Counted from the stretch's first letter, positions 5,939 through 15,293 are shown. The stretch: DNA of 18,347 nt from Sanchytrium tribonematis (GCA_018985235.1 JADGIG010000115.1:1-18347); one strand, 5' to 3'. Notes: generated by a model not told the origin, from the sequence alone. A program made the numbers and translations.

Positions 5939-8276
5939 CTATAATTTACTTAATGCTTCAACATATTGACGCTGATACTCTTTAAGTAATTTCAAAGTTG
6001 CTGGGTTTGGTTTGCTACATACGTTTCGAATCATTTCGTAGAACACCTGTTGGATTTTTAAAAGATTTACACTCGAGTCGATATAAATTAAATTCTGCTC
6101 GTCTTCATACAAATCTTTCGCCATTTCTCGAGCATCCTCTACAAGTTCTACAGGTAATGCTGCATTTTTGGCTAAATCAATTCCATAAAATCGACTCTTG
6201 GATGCACCCTCTTGAATTTCATAATAATATTGAATTCCATTTTGCCGAACTTCTGAATGAAAATGAATTTGAATAATTCCAGGATATTGTTCAAGTGGCT
6301 CGATTAATTCTTCTATATGGGTAACCATGAACGTAATTGCTTGAGAATTTAACAGTCTTTCGATGGTAGCAAGCGATATGGCAATTGCATCTATATGACA
6401 AGTCCCTCTTGCCAGTTCGTCTATTATAACAAGAGATTTAGGAGTCACTTTGTCAAAAATATATGAAAGCGACCTCATTTCCTTCACAAAAGTACTTGCA
6501 TTTGTGGCCAAATCATCGTCATTTCCAATTCTTGTTAAAATGCTTTCAAATATTGGAAAATACATCAATTCACAAGGAACATAACATCCCATTTGACACA
6601 TCACAACTAAAATCGAAATCTGTTTAGTGTAAACTGATTTACCAGACATATTCGCACCAGATATAACTTGGATTCTGGATTCGCGACTTGCATAACAATC
6701 ATTGGGATGTGATTTCATTTTCATTGAAATCCTGGTAGGATGGTGGCCTTGTTTGAAGGCAAGAACTTCAGAAAATTGCGGTCTGACAGTTTCGTGTACA
6801 GAGGAATACTTTGAAAGTGAGTATATAACATCAATTGACGCGATTTTGTCACTTATCGTATACCATAGCTCCATACTTTCTCTCAAAAAATTTATAAGAT
6901 CTCTCAAAACTCTAGGTAAGTAGTAAATACATCTCAGATCGAATATCAACTTCACAAAGGTTTTCTGTTATCCTTTCATTTAATTTCATCAAGTCCATTG
7001 TGGTGAAAGTAATTTTTTTCCCTTTTTTCTTTCGCTCAATAAATTGTTCATTTAGTTCGTGTTCTCTTTCTTTAAAAGCTGAAAAACGATACCCTTTTCT
7101 ACCTTCAAATACGATTTGGTACTCAATTCCAGTCTCTTCCGAGTAAGAGGCACACAAGTCATACACATCATCTACAGTTTCTTTATACATTTGTCTTGCC
7201 ACATCTAACATCCCATCAATCTCAGGCTTAATCGCAAAAACCTTTTGATTTAAAAGCCCTCTTTTATTATTTTCAAACACCATTTCATCTGATATGATTG
7301 CATCTAGCCTTAAAAAGATTCTATCCACCAATTCTTCTGAAATGGAGTCTAACAACGGCGATAATAGAAATTTTTCAGAATTGGCCATTTTCATCAGCGA
7401 AATTAAAGAGTTACAAATTTTTTTAAAATCAAAGCACATTGACACATTTTGATTCAACTGTCCGTACTTGTTTTTTAAAGCAATTTGATTTTTTACGAGA
7501 AACAATATCAACTTATCAATATCACCAAGGGATACTAAATAATCTCTGATAGATTTCATGATGTCCTGATTATCAATCAGATATTGCACACAATTTTGAC
7601 GACTTTCAATCAAAGATTCACTGGTACTAGGTTGTAGGATATTGGTTCTCAATTTTCTGCTTCCCATTTTAGTACAGCAATAATTAAGAGCGTTGTAAAG
7701 GCTCCCGGTATTTTTCATGCCAGCCTGATTTTGAACCAGTTCTAAATATTTTGCGGTTGTATGATCAATCATCATTGTATCCTCTACGGCGCAAACTTTG
7801 AAATTTAAGCTATTTAAAGCAAACATTTCAGTACTGCCAGTAAGATATTTAAAAAGAGCACCAACACAACTTAAGGAAAAGAAAAGATCTTTTGTAAGAC
7901 TTCTTATATTTGCCTTTTGAGAAAGTAAAGCGAAATTTTCAATCATGTGTTTTCCGTGCTGGTCATTAAAATATTTTCTATCGATTGGAATAAGATCCGC
8001 AGAGGTGTATTCGTTCAGGGTTTTCATCAAATGTTCACTCATGTGAATATTTGGAAATAGAATCACATCAGGATCAATTACCATGAGTCTTGTAAGAAGC
8101 AGCTCATAAGTTTTAGCATCTGAGAATTCGCTTAATTGAATTTCGCAAGATGAAGTATCGCATGCAGCTACCCCAATTTGTGGAACATGTCCTCTTGATT
8201 CTGATATTACTGCATAAATGTTTGCTTGCTTCCCAGAAGTAGTTTTTGAGATTGTGCTTACATTAGCAAGTGACAT
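5939..8276 (-). CDS. MSH4: Meiotic MutS homologue MSH4
   Basis: The coding sequence joins 8276-6931 and 6911-5939 and encodes 772 residues. It begins directly with the MutS connector-like domain (GVAACDTSSCEIQLSEFSDAKTYE) and lacks the mismatch-recognition domain I, as MSH4 and MSH5 do. The lever/clamp region ends MDLMKLNERITENLCE. The ATPase has Walker A GANMSGKS (534-541), Walker B with D613/E614 in LVIIDELARGT, and the conserved histidine H647 in MVTHIEEL. The Walker A NMSGKS form and the NYCCTKMGSRKLRTNILQP block favour MSH4 over MSH2 or MSH5. MSH4-MSH5 heterodimers stabilise meiotic Holliday-junction intermediates for crossovers, so the organism probably has meiosis. A 19-nt intron splits the gene. 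The usual DELGRGT signature reads DELARGT. The ATG at 8276 lies 42 bp from the divergent coiled-coil gene. Confidence 0.93.
6912..6930 (-). other. 19-nt spliceosomal intron in MSH4
   Basis: On the coding strand it reads GTATTTACTACTTACCTAG, phase 2. Splicing joins IRSE-AT to A-GTT and gives IRSEIVLRDLINFL, merging two overlapping frames of one MutS protein. It contains a TACTAC branch-like element. Retention gives a stop at the 3' splice site. Confidence 0.93.
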
Positions 8277-8318
8277 TTGTAGTTTCAAAACTTTAAAGAC
8301 CGTAAAAGTGACAAATAA
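8277..8318. promoter_or_regulatory. 42-bp divergent promoter region between MSH4 and the coiled-coil gene
   Basis: Both start codons face away from this 42-bp AT-rich spacer. A shared, possibly co-regulated promoter is inferred from geometry only; no known meiotic or cell-cycle element was recognised. Confidence 0.4.
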
Positions 8319-9321
8319 ATGTCAAATGTTATACTAAATCTTAACATTTTCGAAATTAGGAGAGTGCTCAGACCTTTGCCAATGAAACAAGAAAATTTGA
8401 TCGAAGCGACAGAGTTTCTAAAATCCTTTGATAATCCTACATTATACAAAACAAGCGACCAAATTGAAAATATTGAGAATATTTTTTATGACCAACAATC
8501 ACAGTGTGACTCTCTTAAGCGACTTTTAGATGAAATACCGAGATTTCCTTCTAAAAGTTTGCAGCAGGAAAAACAGCGTCGATGTACGGAGCTTCAAAAG
8601 GAATTACTAGTTAAAGAAGAGTCTAAGGATTCTTTGCGCGAAAGCTTGCAAACTGAAATCGAAGCAGTGGTAGACATGATTGAGAAGTTACGACATCTAC
8701 TGTCTCGGATTCAAGAAAAATCAGCCAAATTAGACGCTGTTCGACGATCTTTAGACGAGAAGTTACAGGAGGCTCAATCTTCATTTGACAAACGCATTAC
8801 AGAACAACAGCAATTTCAAGAAAATATTTTGGAAAGAAGAAAAGTCTTGGATGGTCTCGAAAACAAAGAGACAGAAATTAAGGAGCTTCTTGACAAGTTA
8901 CAGTCTGAATTAAAATTGAAAGAGCAAGAAATAGCATCGTACGAAGAAAGTAAGCTCAGTTTGAAAATCAAAATCGAAGAACAACAAGCCTATTTAATTG
9001 ATAGAGATTCGAAGATTGATGAAGTTTACCAAGAACAATTTACGAAGACAAATTTCCTTAAAGAAATATTTAACGAATCAGACATGAAGACTCAAGTTAA
9101 ATTGAAAAGAAAGACACTTTTTAAAGAGTTTGAGCAGCTTGGGTAATTCTAACTAATTAAGATGGAAAATTAGTGAAAGTGGAGATCAAATCTACCAATT
9201 TGAAAAGGAAGGTAAATCTGCAACTATAAGTACAGACGTATTTTTCCCTTATACCAAAAGTTGTACTGTAAATGGGCATGAAATCGGGTCAAGTTTACTT
9301 CAAAGTCTTCAAAATTTATAA
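8319..9321 (+). CDS. Long coiled-coil protein with small C-terminal globular region
   Basis: The coding sequence joins 8319-9142 and 9162-9321 and encodes 327 residues. Residues 1-30 are non-coiled (NLNIFEIRRVLRPLPM). Residues about 45-265 are dense in E, K, Q and L with heptad-like spacing, indicating a long parallel coiled coil. After the 19-nt intron the last 50 or so residues form a compact, strand-rich end: LGWKISESGDQIYQFEKEG, then FFPYTKSCTVNGHEIG. This plan, a long coil with a small C-terminal alpha/beta head, is shared by kinetochore proteins such as Spc24 and Spc25 and by some centrosomal proteins. I cannot assign a family from sequence alone. The divergent position next to MSH4 is suggestive of a chromosome-related role but is weak evidence. 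Confidence 0.82.
9143..9161 (+). other. 19-nt spliceosomal intron in the coiled-coil gene
   Basis: It reads GTAATTCTAACTAATTAAG, phase 2, with a clear CTAAC branch-like element. Splicing turns GG|A into a Gly codon and opens a further 52 codons. Retention stops immediately at the TAA formed by the donor. No protein family confirms the junction, but length, donor and frame agree with the other introns. Confidence 0.85.
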
Positions 9322-9330
9322 ATTTATTAT

Positions 9331-9654
9331 TTAGTTTAAGAAATATTCTGCTAGTAATCCCTGTCCACAGTTTGTCCAAGCTAGAAATCGATTCAATTCG
9401 TCATCTTCGGAAGTTTGGGCTTCAGAAATACCTACTTCTGCGTCACTTACATTTTGCTTAGCAAATGGCTCTGACTTTCTAATCAAAGTCTCAATAGAAG
9501 AATCATCAGATTTGACTGTCAAAATATCTTCAGGGTTTGCTTCTGCAATATACACTGCGTCCAATGGTAAAACTACGGGCACGTAGTCCCCAAATTCATC
9601 TCTTTTAACTTTTAGCCCAGAACTTAAAAAAATTACTAAAAATAAACTTAACAT
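9331..9654 (-). CDS. Small secreted protein of unknown function
   Basis: This 107-residue protein begins with a strong signal peptide (LSLFLVIFLSSG, residues 2-14). After it comes an acidic, serine-rich chain with one possible N-glycosylation site (NVS) and a single mature cysteine in AWTNCGQG. A possible dibasic site (KVKRDE) lies just after the predicted signal peptide. I recognise no family. The ATG at 9654 is clear, and the stop is 9 bp from the stop of the convergent coiled-coil gene. With one cysteine it is not a classical disulfide-rich effector. A secreted or cell-surface peptide precursor is possible, and a GPI or transmembrane end is absent. Confidence 0.6.
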   Translation of the reverse strand: MLSLFLVIFLSSGLKVKRDEFGDYVPVVLPLDAVYIAEANPEDILTVKSDDSSIETLIRKSEPFAKQNVSDAEVGISEAQTSEDDELNRFLAWTNCGQGLLAEYFLN

Positions 9655-9747
9655 CGATGGCTTGAAAATCTCAACCCGAAGTTTTAAAATTGGATGTAGA
9701 TGCTCTTGAATCGCGAGTCAATACTATTCAAGAAAAGGAGGTAATAT
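9655..9747. promoter_or_regulatory. Divergent 5' region between the secreted-protein gene and the CDC27-like gene
   Basis: This 93-bp spacer must serve two divergent genes. It holds an open stretch in the frame of an ATG at 9657 that is broken by TGA at the third codon and overlaps the CDC27 start; see findings. AGGAGG just before the CDC27 ATG resembles a bacterial ribosome site but is taken as chance in a eukaryote. Confidence 0.35.
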
Positions 9748-11480
9748 ATGATACCTGAAATAATTGAGAAATTCTGCAATAATTTACTATTTGATGAAGC
9801 GCTGATTTATGCAGAATTATTATACAGCCAAAATAATTCTGTAGATAATTTGGAGGTATTGGCGAAAGTGTTATATAACATGCAAAGGTATGAATGTGCA
9901 TTTGAATTAATTCAAAAAGAATTGAAGCATAAAAAGTTAACGGATAAAACACTCACTATATATGGCTTTTGTTCGATATATATCAGTCCTGAAAAAGGTT
10001 TGAAAGCGATCAAGTCTTACCTGATTAAAAATGAAGGTTCAGAATATTTGCACATAATATACGCTCGATTAAATAGACTTAATGGAGATGTCACCAATAG
10101 CAAGAGACACTTTGAAAAGGCTATTGAGCTAAATCCGTTGCTTTTGAATGCATATCGAGAAGCAATGAAACTTGGAAGTACTATGGATCACTCATTTCCT
10201 ATAAAGATGAATCAATCATCTGACGAACCACTCGAAGAAGAACACGGGGATCCAGGAATCGTAACTAGAGCTCATCAATCAAATCTTGAGTCAAATTTAA
10301 TGATAACAAAAAATAATCTTAAAATTTCGACATCATTGAAGCGGAAATCTTCGGACATTTCATCATTTAAACAAAATCATCCAAAGAAAAAACCCAAATC
10401 CTCACCTCCACAATTTGAAATTAACGAGGAAGCGCAAGATCACATCAAGTGTGAAATGGCTGTTTTTAAATGTATCTGTCAAAGAGATTTTCAAGCGGCT
10501 TTGAAAATTTTGAGAGAGTTTGACTCTTTGAACAAGTTTAACTCTTTTATATCCATTTTGAGAATTATTTGTCAACATGAGCTTAATTTACCAAAATCGG
10601 AAACGTTGTTTTCCATTTCAGTACATGTTGAAAAATATGAGCTTCATCTCGAAGGTCTGGAATATCTTCTTGCTATATTATGGATGTATCAAGATAGTGA
10701 GAGGCTTTCGAAGCTAAAATCGCAGTTGAAGAAGAGGTTCCCGAATTCTTTTCAGTATTATTTATGTAAAGGTTGTTCAAATTCCTTAGAGGGCGAGACA
10801 GAGGAAGCTATAAAAGCTTTGACAATGGCAACAAATCTAGATGAGTCGGGATTTGCTGCAAGTTTATCAGGATGGGTGCTCCTACCAGATGAAAAATTCG
10901 ACCTTGCTATGCAGCTCTTTAATATCGCCAAAAAAAGAAACTCCACAGACGCTCGCGCACTTACAGGGTTAGGCTGTGTATATTTGAGAACCAACAATGT
11001 CCATAATGCATTAATTGCTCTGCAAGACTCCGAGCGACTTAAAAATAATTCAGAAACAAACAAGCTGTTATTATCCGAGGCCTTAAGAAAATCCGGCAAA
11101 CTTGTTGAAGCTTATGAAGTCATAAATGGAGCGTTGTCTTTATTTCCAAAAGAGCGTACTTTGATTAATGAAAAAATAGTTTTATGCCTGAAAATGAATC
11201 AATATACTGTATTTTTATTTTAACACAGGAAGCGGCCAAAGAACTTGAGTCCCTCAAATCAATAGGGCGTCAGCATCCTTCGGTCAAAATTCTATCAGCG
11301 CAGCTTGCTTTACTTTCTGGAAATATCGGCGAATCTCACGGACAATATATGGAGGTAATTGCTGATGATATTGCCATTATAAATCAAATGCAGATGGGAT
11401 TAGAAGAAATTTTTTACCCCCAAGATACCCAACATGACTTCAGCGCATTTGATGAGGTCAAAATTAGGCCAATTGAATAA
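9748..11480 (+). CDS. Divergent CDC27/APC3-like TPR subunit of the anaphase-promoting complex
   Basis: The coding sequence joins 9748-11208 and 11229-11480 and encodes 570 residues. The N-terminus starts directly in TPR-like helices (MIPEIIEKFCNNLLFDEALIYAELL), as APC3 proteins do. Residues about 150-235 are a hydrophilic, disordered, basic segment containing PKKKPKSS, a likely nuclear signal. From about 240 to the end come TPR helices, including ARALTGLGCVYLRTNNVHNAL, close to the APC3 pattern of GLGMVYLR. N-terminal TPRs, a disordered insert and a C-terminal TPR superhelix are the CDC27 layout; APC3 recruits CDC20 or CDH1 to the APC/C ubiquitin ligase. At 570 residues it is shorter than usual (700-850), and the repeats are degenerate. 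Other APC/C TPR subunits or an unrelated TPR scaffold remain possible. Confidence 0.6.
11209..11228 (+). other. 20-nt spliceosomal intron in the CDC27-like gene
   Basis: It reads GTATTTTTATTTTAACACAG, phase 0. Splicing joins CLKMNQYT to EAAKELESL, continuing one TPR helix pair. It has a pyrimidine run and TTAAC. Retention gives a TAA stop inside. Confidence 0.92.
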
Positions 11481-11520
11481 AATTGTTCCTTCAAAGGATC
11501 AAACAAATTGTACTATTTTA

Positions 11521-14199
11521 ATGATAATTGCACCAGTGACTTGTATCAAATGTGATGAAGATATTGTCTATTGTGGGGTTGGTTCATACATCTTAAAATA
11601 TAATTTGCACACTACGCAGAAAAATTATATACGAATTTTTAATCATCAAAGAATTCACAACATAATCATATATAATAACAATGTCTTGATAAATGGTGGC
11701 AGAATTGTTTGCTTGACCGACATTAACTTCAAAAAAACGATTTACTTTGAAAAAGATTCGGAATGGTTTATGGATATTTCCTTACGCAACAATGAAATAT
11801 GCTTGTTGACTTCAAATAGCTTATCAATTGAACTCGATTCTAAATTGAACATAACATCGCAATATAAATGCAAATCAGATTTAAGTTTCTACTCTTGCTT
11901 GATTGACAATAATAGAAATAGAAATATTGGAGCCAATGTTTTTGGAGAATTGACAATTTGGGATAAAAATGGCGTTTTAGAATTTTTTAAACTTCACAAT
12001 GGATTCATAATTAAGATGAAGCTAATAGATGGATATCTTCTCACTTGTTCTGAGGATCGCACGGCAAAATTGACAAATTTGGAAACTAAAATTTCGGTAA
12101 TTTTTTCTGTAGAGAAAGGCCGAGTTTGGAATGCTTGCGCAAACTCTCACCACTTATTTTGTGTATCAGAGGATGCTGGAGTTCATGTCTTCGATCTTGA
12201 ATTCCCCAGAGAGAAGGAGGTGGTAAAAGCTCCGATAGTTGTGTTGAATGGACATGACCCAAAGCATTTATGGTCTATCGATAATTTGCCTAAACACAAA
12301 ATTTTATTGACCGGTGGGAATGATGGTGGCTTAGTACAATGGCCCCTCGAATTCAAATCTAGCTTTGTTGAGACAAGAGATGAATTAAAATCTTCATCGC
12401 CAAATTACTTGCCGCTTGAACATGCTCGCTCAGTTCACGCAGTTGGGAATTCGAAATTTATTTGTATCACAAATATCGGAAGAATTTTTGAGGTTTTTCA
12501 AAACCAGTGGGCTTTGTTAGCCAATCTATCGTTTAGCAAATCATATTTTCAAAGTTTTCAAATTAGCAATTTTATCATTTTTGGTGATTTGGCCGGTAAC
12601 ATTGTTATTTGGGACTGGAAAAATAGGATCGTAAAATTGAAAGAAGCTCAATTTACTCAAAAAATTGTATCAATTGAAGCCTTATTCTTGGAAGAAAATA
12701 TGGCTATTGCAATTCAATTGGTGGATAGCACAGTAGCTTGCGTGAAATTTGATTCGGAATTTAAAATTGAATGGTCAAAGCATTTATCTCTGCTGACTAA
12801 CTTTACTTCCTTTACAGCTGATCAGCGGCACTTCATTTTTGGTACCAGAGAGGGATTCATTCATGTTTTTGATAAAGATTTAAACTATTTGAGAAAATAC
12901 AATGCACATCATGGTGATAGAGTAAGTGATTTAAGATTCGAGTCTAAGATTTTGCAAACTTGTGGAAGAAATGGTTGTGTTACATTTTGGAAGCATAATG
13001 GCCTAGATTTTGATTTAATAATGGAGAGTAAAGTCACAAAGGGATGGACAGAAAAAATTATCAACAAAGATTTATTAGTAACATTTTTCAAAAAATCTAT
13101 GAAAATTTATTCAATATCTGAAGGGCGGGAGACCGTATCAGTCGAATGTGGTGGAGTTCATAGATCTTATTCTGTCTCTTCGAATAAGGATAACGTTGAT
13201 TTTGGGTTTCTACAAGGGACTCAATTATATACTTTTAAACACTTTTATTCTCAACAATTCAAACAAATTTCACCTTCATTATTTGGTCGAGAATTGCGGG
13301 ACTGTATTTGGAGCAGAGATATTCTAATTTGTGCTGGTGAAAATGGCTATTTAAAAGGATTTAAATTCATTGACAACTCTTGGCAAAATATTTGCAATCT
13401 GAAAGCCAGTGAAACAGTCATTAAAAGCATTTCGCTTTATAACGACATTTTATTTTCTTGTGGTGGAAAAGAAACCATTACTGCTTGGAAAATAAGCTCT
13501 GAATCATCTTCTTTGAGTATAGCTCACTTGGCTGACTGTCCTCAGTCAAGTTCAATTGAGGAAGTTCGATGTATGTCAATTGACTATAACTTATTTGAAG
13601 ACAAGATTGTATTAGTTGTAGGATACTCGGATGGGTATATACGATATTTTACTTTTGATGATGCCTTGAAAAGATTCAGTCAAATTTGTGAAATCTATAT
13701 TGATTCGTGTATATTCTCTCTGTATTTTATTAATCGATTCACATTAGACTGTTTGTGCAGCACGAGTAAAGGTGAATTGGCATTGGTCAGTCTTACAAAC
13801 AATATTTTTAAAAGCCCTGCCCAGTTCTCAAAAAATCGATTTGTCAAATCCAACAGATATGATTACAAATACAAGACTAAGGTCATGGCGACCGGAATCC
13901 ATGATTTTCTGATTGATGGAAACATTGTATATTGTGTAGGAGACGATGGCTATGTAGCCACTTGTGATTTAAAGATTGATTGCAAAATAACTCAGGAGTG
14001 GTTTGTTTCCAATTCACCACTTACAACTATATGTAAACTAAATGATTCAATATACGTCTCTGGTCTTGACCAAAATATTTATGCACTCCATTCAAATGGG
14101 TTCGAACTGTACAAGAGAACTTGTATCTCTGATATTTCAAAAATAGTGCCTCACTATGGGAAAATACTAGTTGCAGGATTCGGCATAGAATTTTATTAG
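11521..14199 (+). CDS. WDR6: WDR6/Trm734 (Rtt10)-like WD-repeat protein, tRNA 2'-O-methylation cofactor
   Basis: This 892-residue protein is WD repeats throughout. The N-terminus MIIAPVTCIKCDEDIVYCGVG matches the WDR6 opening (P-V-T-x-L, then a G-x-G strand), which is why the ATG at 11521 is preferred over 11434; the latter lies within the CDC27-like coding sequence. Characteristic blocks follow: LLTCSEDRTAKLTNLE, GRVWNACANSHHLFCVSEDAGVHVFD, then LNGHDPKHLWSID and ILLTGGNDGGLVQW. In yeast, Trm734 (Rtt10) binds the methyltransferase Trm7 and directs 2'-O-methylation of position 34 of tRNAs including tRNA-Phe; WDR6 pairs with FTSJ1 in humans. The single unspliced frame reaches a TAG whose bases overlap the end of the convergent PLAC8 gene. 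The start is 40 bp after the CDC27-like stop on the same strand. Confidence 0.82.
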   Translation: MIIAPVTCIKCDEDIVYCGVGSYILKYNLHTTQKNYIRIFNHQRIHNIIIYNNNVLINGGRIVCLTDINFKKTIYFEKDSEWFMDISLRNNEICLLTSNSLSIELDSKLNITSQYKCKSDLSFYSCLIDNNRNRNIGANVFGELTIWDKNGVLEFFKLHNGFIIKMKLIDGYLLTCSEDRTAKLTNLETKISVIFSVEKGRVWNACANSHHLFCVSEDAGVHVFDLEFPREKEVVKAPIVVLNGHDPKHLWSIDNLPKHKILLTGGNDGGLVQWPLEFKSSFVETRDELKSSSPNYLPLEHARSVHAVGNSKFICITNIGRIFEVFQNQWALLANLSFSKSYFQSFQISNFIIFGDLAGNIVIWDWKNRIVKLKEAQFTQKIVSIEALFLEENMAIAIQLVDSTVACVKFDSEFKIEWSKHLSLLTNFTSFTADQRHFIFGTREGFIHVFDKDLNYLRKYNAHHGDRVSDLRFESKILQTCGRNGCVTFWKHNGLDFDLIMESKVTKGWTEKIINKDLLVTFFKKSMKIYSISEGRETVSVECGGVHRSYSVSSNKDNVDFGFLQGTQLYTFKHFYSQQFKQISPSLFGRELRDCIWSRDILICAGENGYLKGFKFIDNSWQNICNLKASETVIKSISLYNDILFSCGGKETITAWKISSESSSLSIAHLADCPQSSSIEEVRCMSIDYNLFEDKIVLVVGYSDGYIRYFTFDDALKRFSQICEIYIDSCIFSLYFINRFTLDCLCSTSKGELALVSLTNNIFKSPAQFSKNRFVKSNRYDYKYKTKVMATGIHDFLIDGNIVYCVGDDGYVATCDLKIDCKITQEWFVSNSPLTTICKLNDSIYVSGLDQNIYALHSNGFELYKRTCISDISKIVPHYGKILVAGFGIEFY

Positions 14200-14610
14200 G
14201 AAGTCTTTGTTCTTTCGTCAATTATACTATCTAATTCCCTTTTTTCTTGTGTCAAAGCACACGAGTAACAAAATAAATGAAGACAATAATCACCTACATA
14301 AACATTTTATACCTAAATATTCGTCTTCGTGTATAAAAAATCGCCCTCTCACGATAACTCGCTGAGCTCCACTTAATAAAAAATGCTTCAGCATAGGAAT
14401 GGTAACAATATATAACATTATTGAGTTAAAGTAACTTTGATCAGGGTCTAACATTTCCCTTAGATCAGCATAAACCACACAGGGACAGAAACAAGCTCTG
14501 CAGAATGTAAATGGCTTTTGCCAGAAATTCCACATAGGAAATTTCCAGCCTCTTTCCTGAATCGGCGTCCAGCCTAAATCAGTATCAATTTCTTCTTTTT
14601 GATAAGCCAT
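14196..14610 (-). CDS. PLAC8-family cysteine-rich membrane protein
   Basis: The coding sequence joins 14610-14313 and 14293-14196 and encodes 131 residues. The first half of the PLAC8 domain is CRACFCPCVVYADLREML (Cys 37, 40, 42, 44). A hydrophobic stretch at about 63-80 and a basic RVIVRGRFFI follow. Only after splicing out a 19-nt intron does the second half appear: DYCLHLFCYSCALTQEKREL (Cys 103, 108, 111, then the Q-x-x-R-E end). This is the classic PLAC8 ending. PLAC8/FCR/CNR proteins are small membrane proteins of fungi, plants and animals linked to metal (cadmium, zinc) resistance and organ-size control; the biochemical role is unsettled. The coding sequence overlaps the tail of WDR6 by 4 bp. 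Confidence 0.9.
14294..14312 (-). other. 19-nt spliceosomal intron in the PLAC8 gene
   Basis: On the coding strand it reads GTATAAAATGTTTATGTAG, phase 1. Splicing gives EDEYLGDYCLHLFC and restores the second PLAC8 cysteine cluster. Retention leads to a TGA a few codons later. Confidence 0.95.
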
Positions 14611-14650
14611 TTATAAATCGATGTTTTGAAATTGCGACGTATAAATTTAT

Positions 14651-15293
14651 TTACATTTTAAATTCATATTTTATTGGCTGCATATAATGTGTACTGCTAT
14701 ATCTTACTTTCCAAAGATCCTCAATTATTCATTTATACCTTTTCTCTAATTGTGATACTCGGAAATCGATAAACCTCGAATTCTGGATATTTCTCGAAAC
14801 ATTTTAAATCTAATCCATTAACACAATTATTGCTTTCATTTTGAATCGGATTACCTGATATAAACCATTTTTCTAATTCAGTTGCTTTTTCATTTTCATA
14901 ATTTGCGCTCATAGATTCTGGCTCAAAATTAGTCTTATCTGTCTGGGAAATGTCCCAAAGTGAATCATGAAATTTATGGTAGAGGCATGGAGTGATGTTT
15001 CCGCATAATTGGTCAGAATAATTAACCCAATTTGGACTTGTCTTTAAACTGATATTGGATATTCCATGGTCTACACTAGATTCTGTAGAATTAATACAGT
15101 ATGCTTTAAGGAAAGAAAAACCGTGTTGTAGTGAATCATAGATGGCACAAACTGCATTTTTACAACTCACTTGAATTTGGTTCTGTGTATACTCACTTAA
15201 TTCAGGTAAATGTACTTCATGGCTCTTTATTTCTGGTTTCTCTAGAGTTTTAAAATTTTGCTGCAATTTGGAAATAAAGTCATAGTCAAACAT
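14651..15293 (-). CDS. Unrecognised intracellular protein
   Basis: The coding sequence joins 15293-14739 and 14719-14651 and encodes 207 residues. I do not recognise a family. There is no signal peptide or membrane segment. Residues 5-50 look helical (FISKLQQNFKTLEKPE, then TQNQIQVSCKNAVCAIYDSL), the middle is polar and asparagine/serine-rich, and the end VYRFPSITIREKDLWKVRY looks like a small strand-rich module. The final 22 residues depend on a 19-nt intron right after Lys185; without it the protein ends at a TAA formed by the donor. I chose the ATG at 15293; the codon two positions upstream is TTG. It lies 40 bp upstream of the PLAC8 start on the same strand and 134 bp from the divergent CDF gene. 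Confidence 0.65.
14720..14738 (-). other. Probable 19-nt spliceosomal intron in the unrecognised gene
   Basis: On the coding strand it reads GTATAAATGAATAATTGAG, phase 0, very like the PLAC8 intron donor (GTATAA). Splicing adds DLWKVRYSSTHYMQPIKYEF and two more residues. Support is length, donor, acceptor and open frame only, with no conserved domain across it. Confidence 0.75.

Noticed and set aside
5918-5939. 22-nt GT...TAG segment upstream of the BRO1-like gene as a possible intron
   Set aside because: The required upstream frame has a TAA stop and no ATG, and the segment begins GTC rather than GTA.
9735-9750. AAGGAGG seven bases before the CDC27-like ATG, like a perfect Shine-Dalgarno site
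   Set aside because: The genes and introns are eukaryotic nuclear, no other start here has such a motif, and a single match is expected by chance.
9741-9768. Possible 28-nt intron joining the open stretch at 9657 to the CDC27-like frame
   Set aside because: The phase fits, but the length is outside the 19-20 nt class, the upstream frame has a TGA at codon 3, and the protein already starts correctly at 9748 by comparison with APC3.
11434-11520. Longer WDR6 start at 11434
   Set aside because: It lies inside the CDC27-like coding sequence; homology to WDR6 begins at the ATG at 11521.
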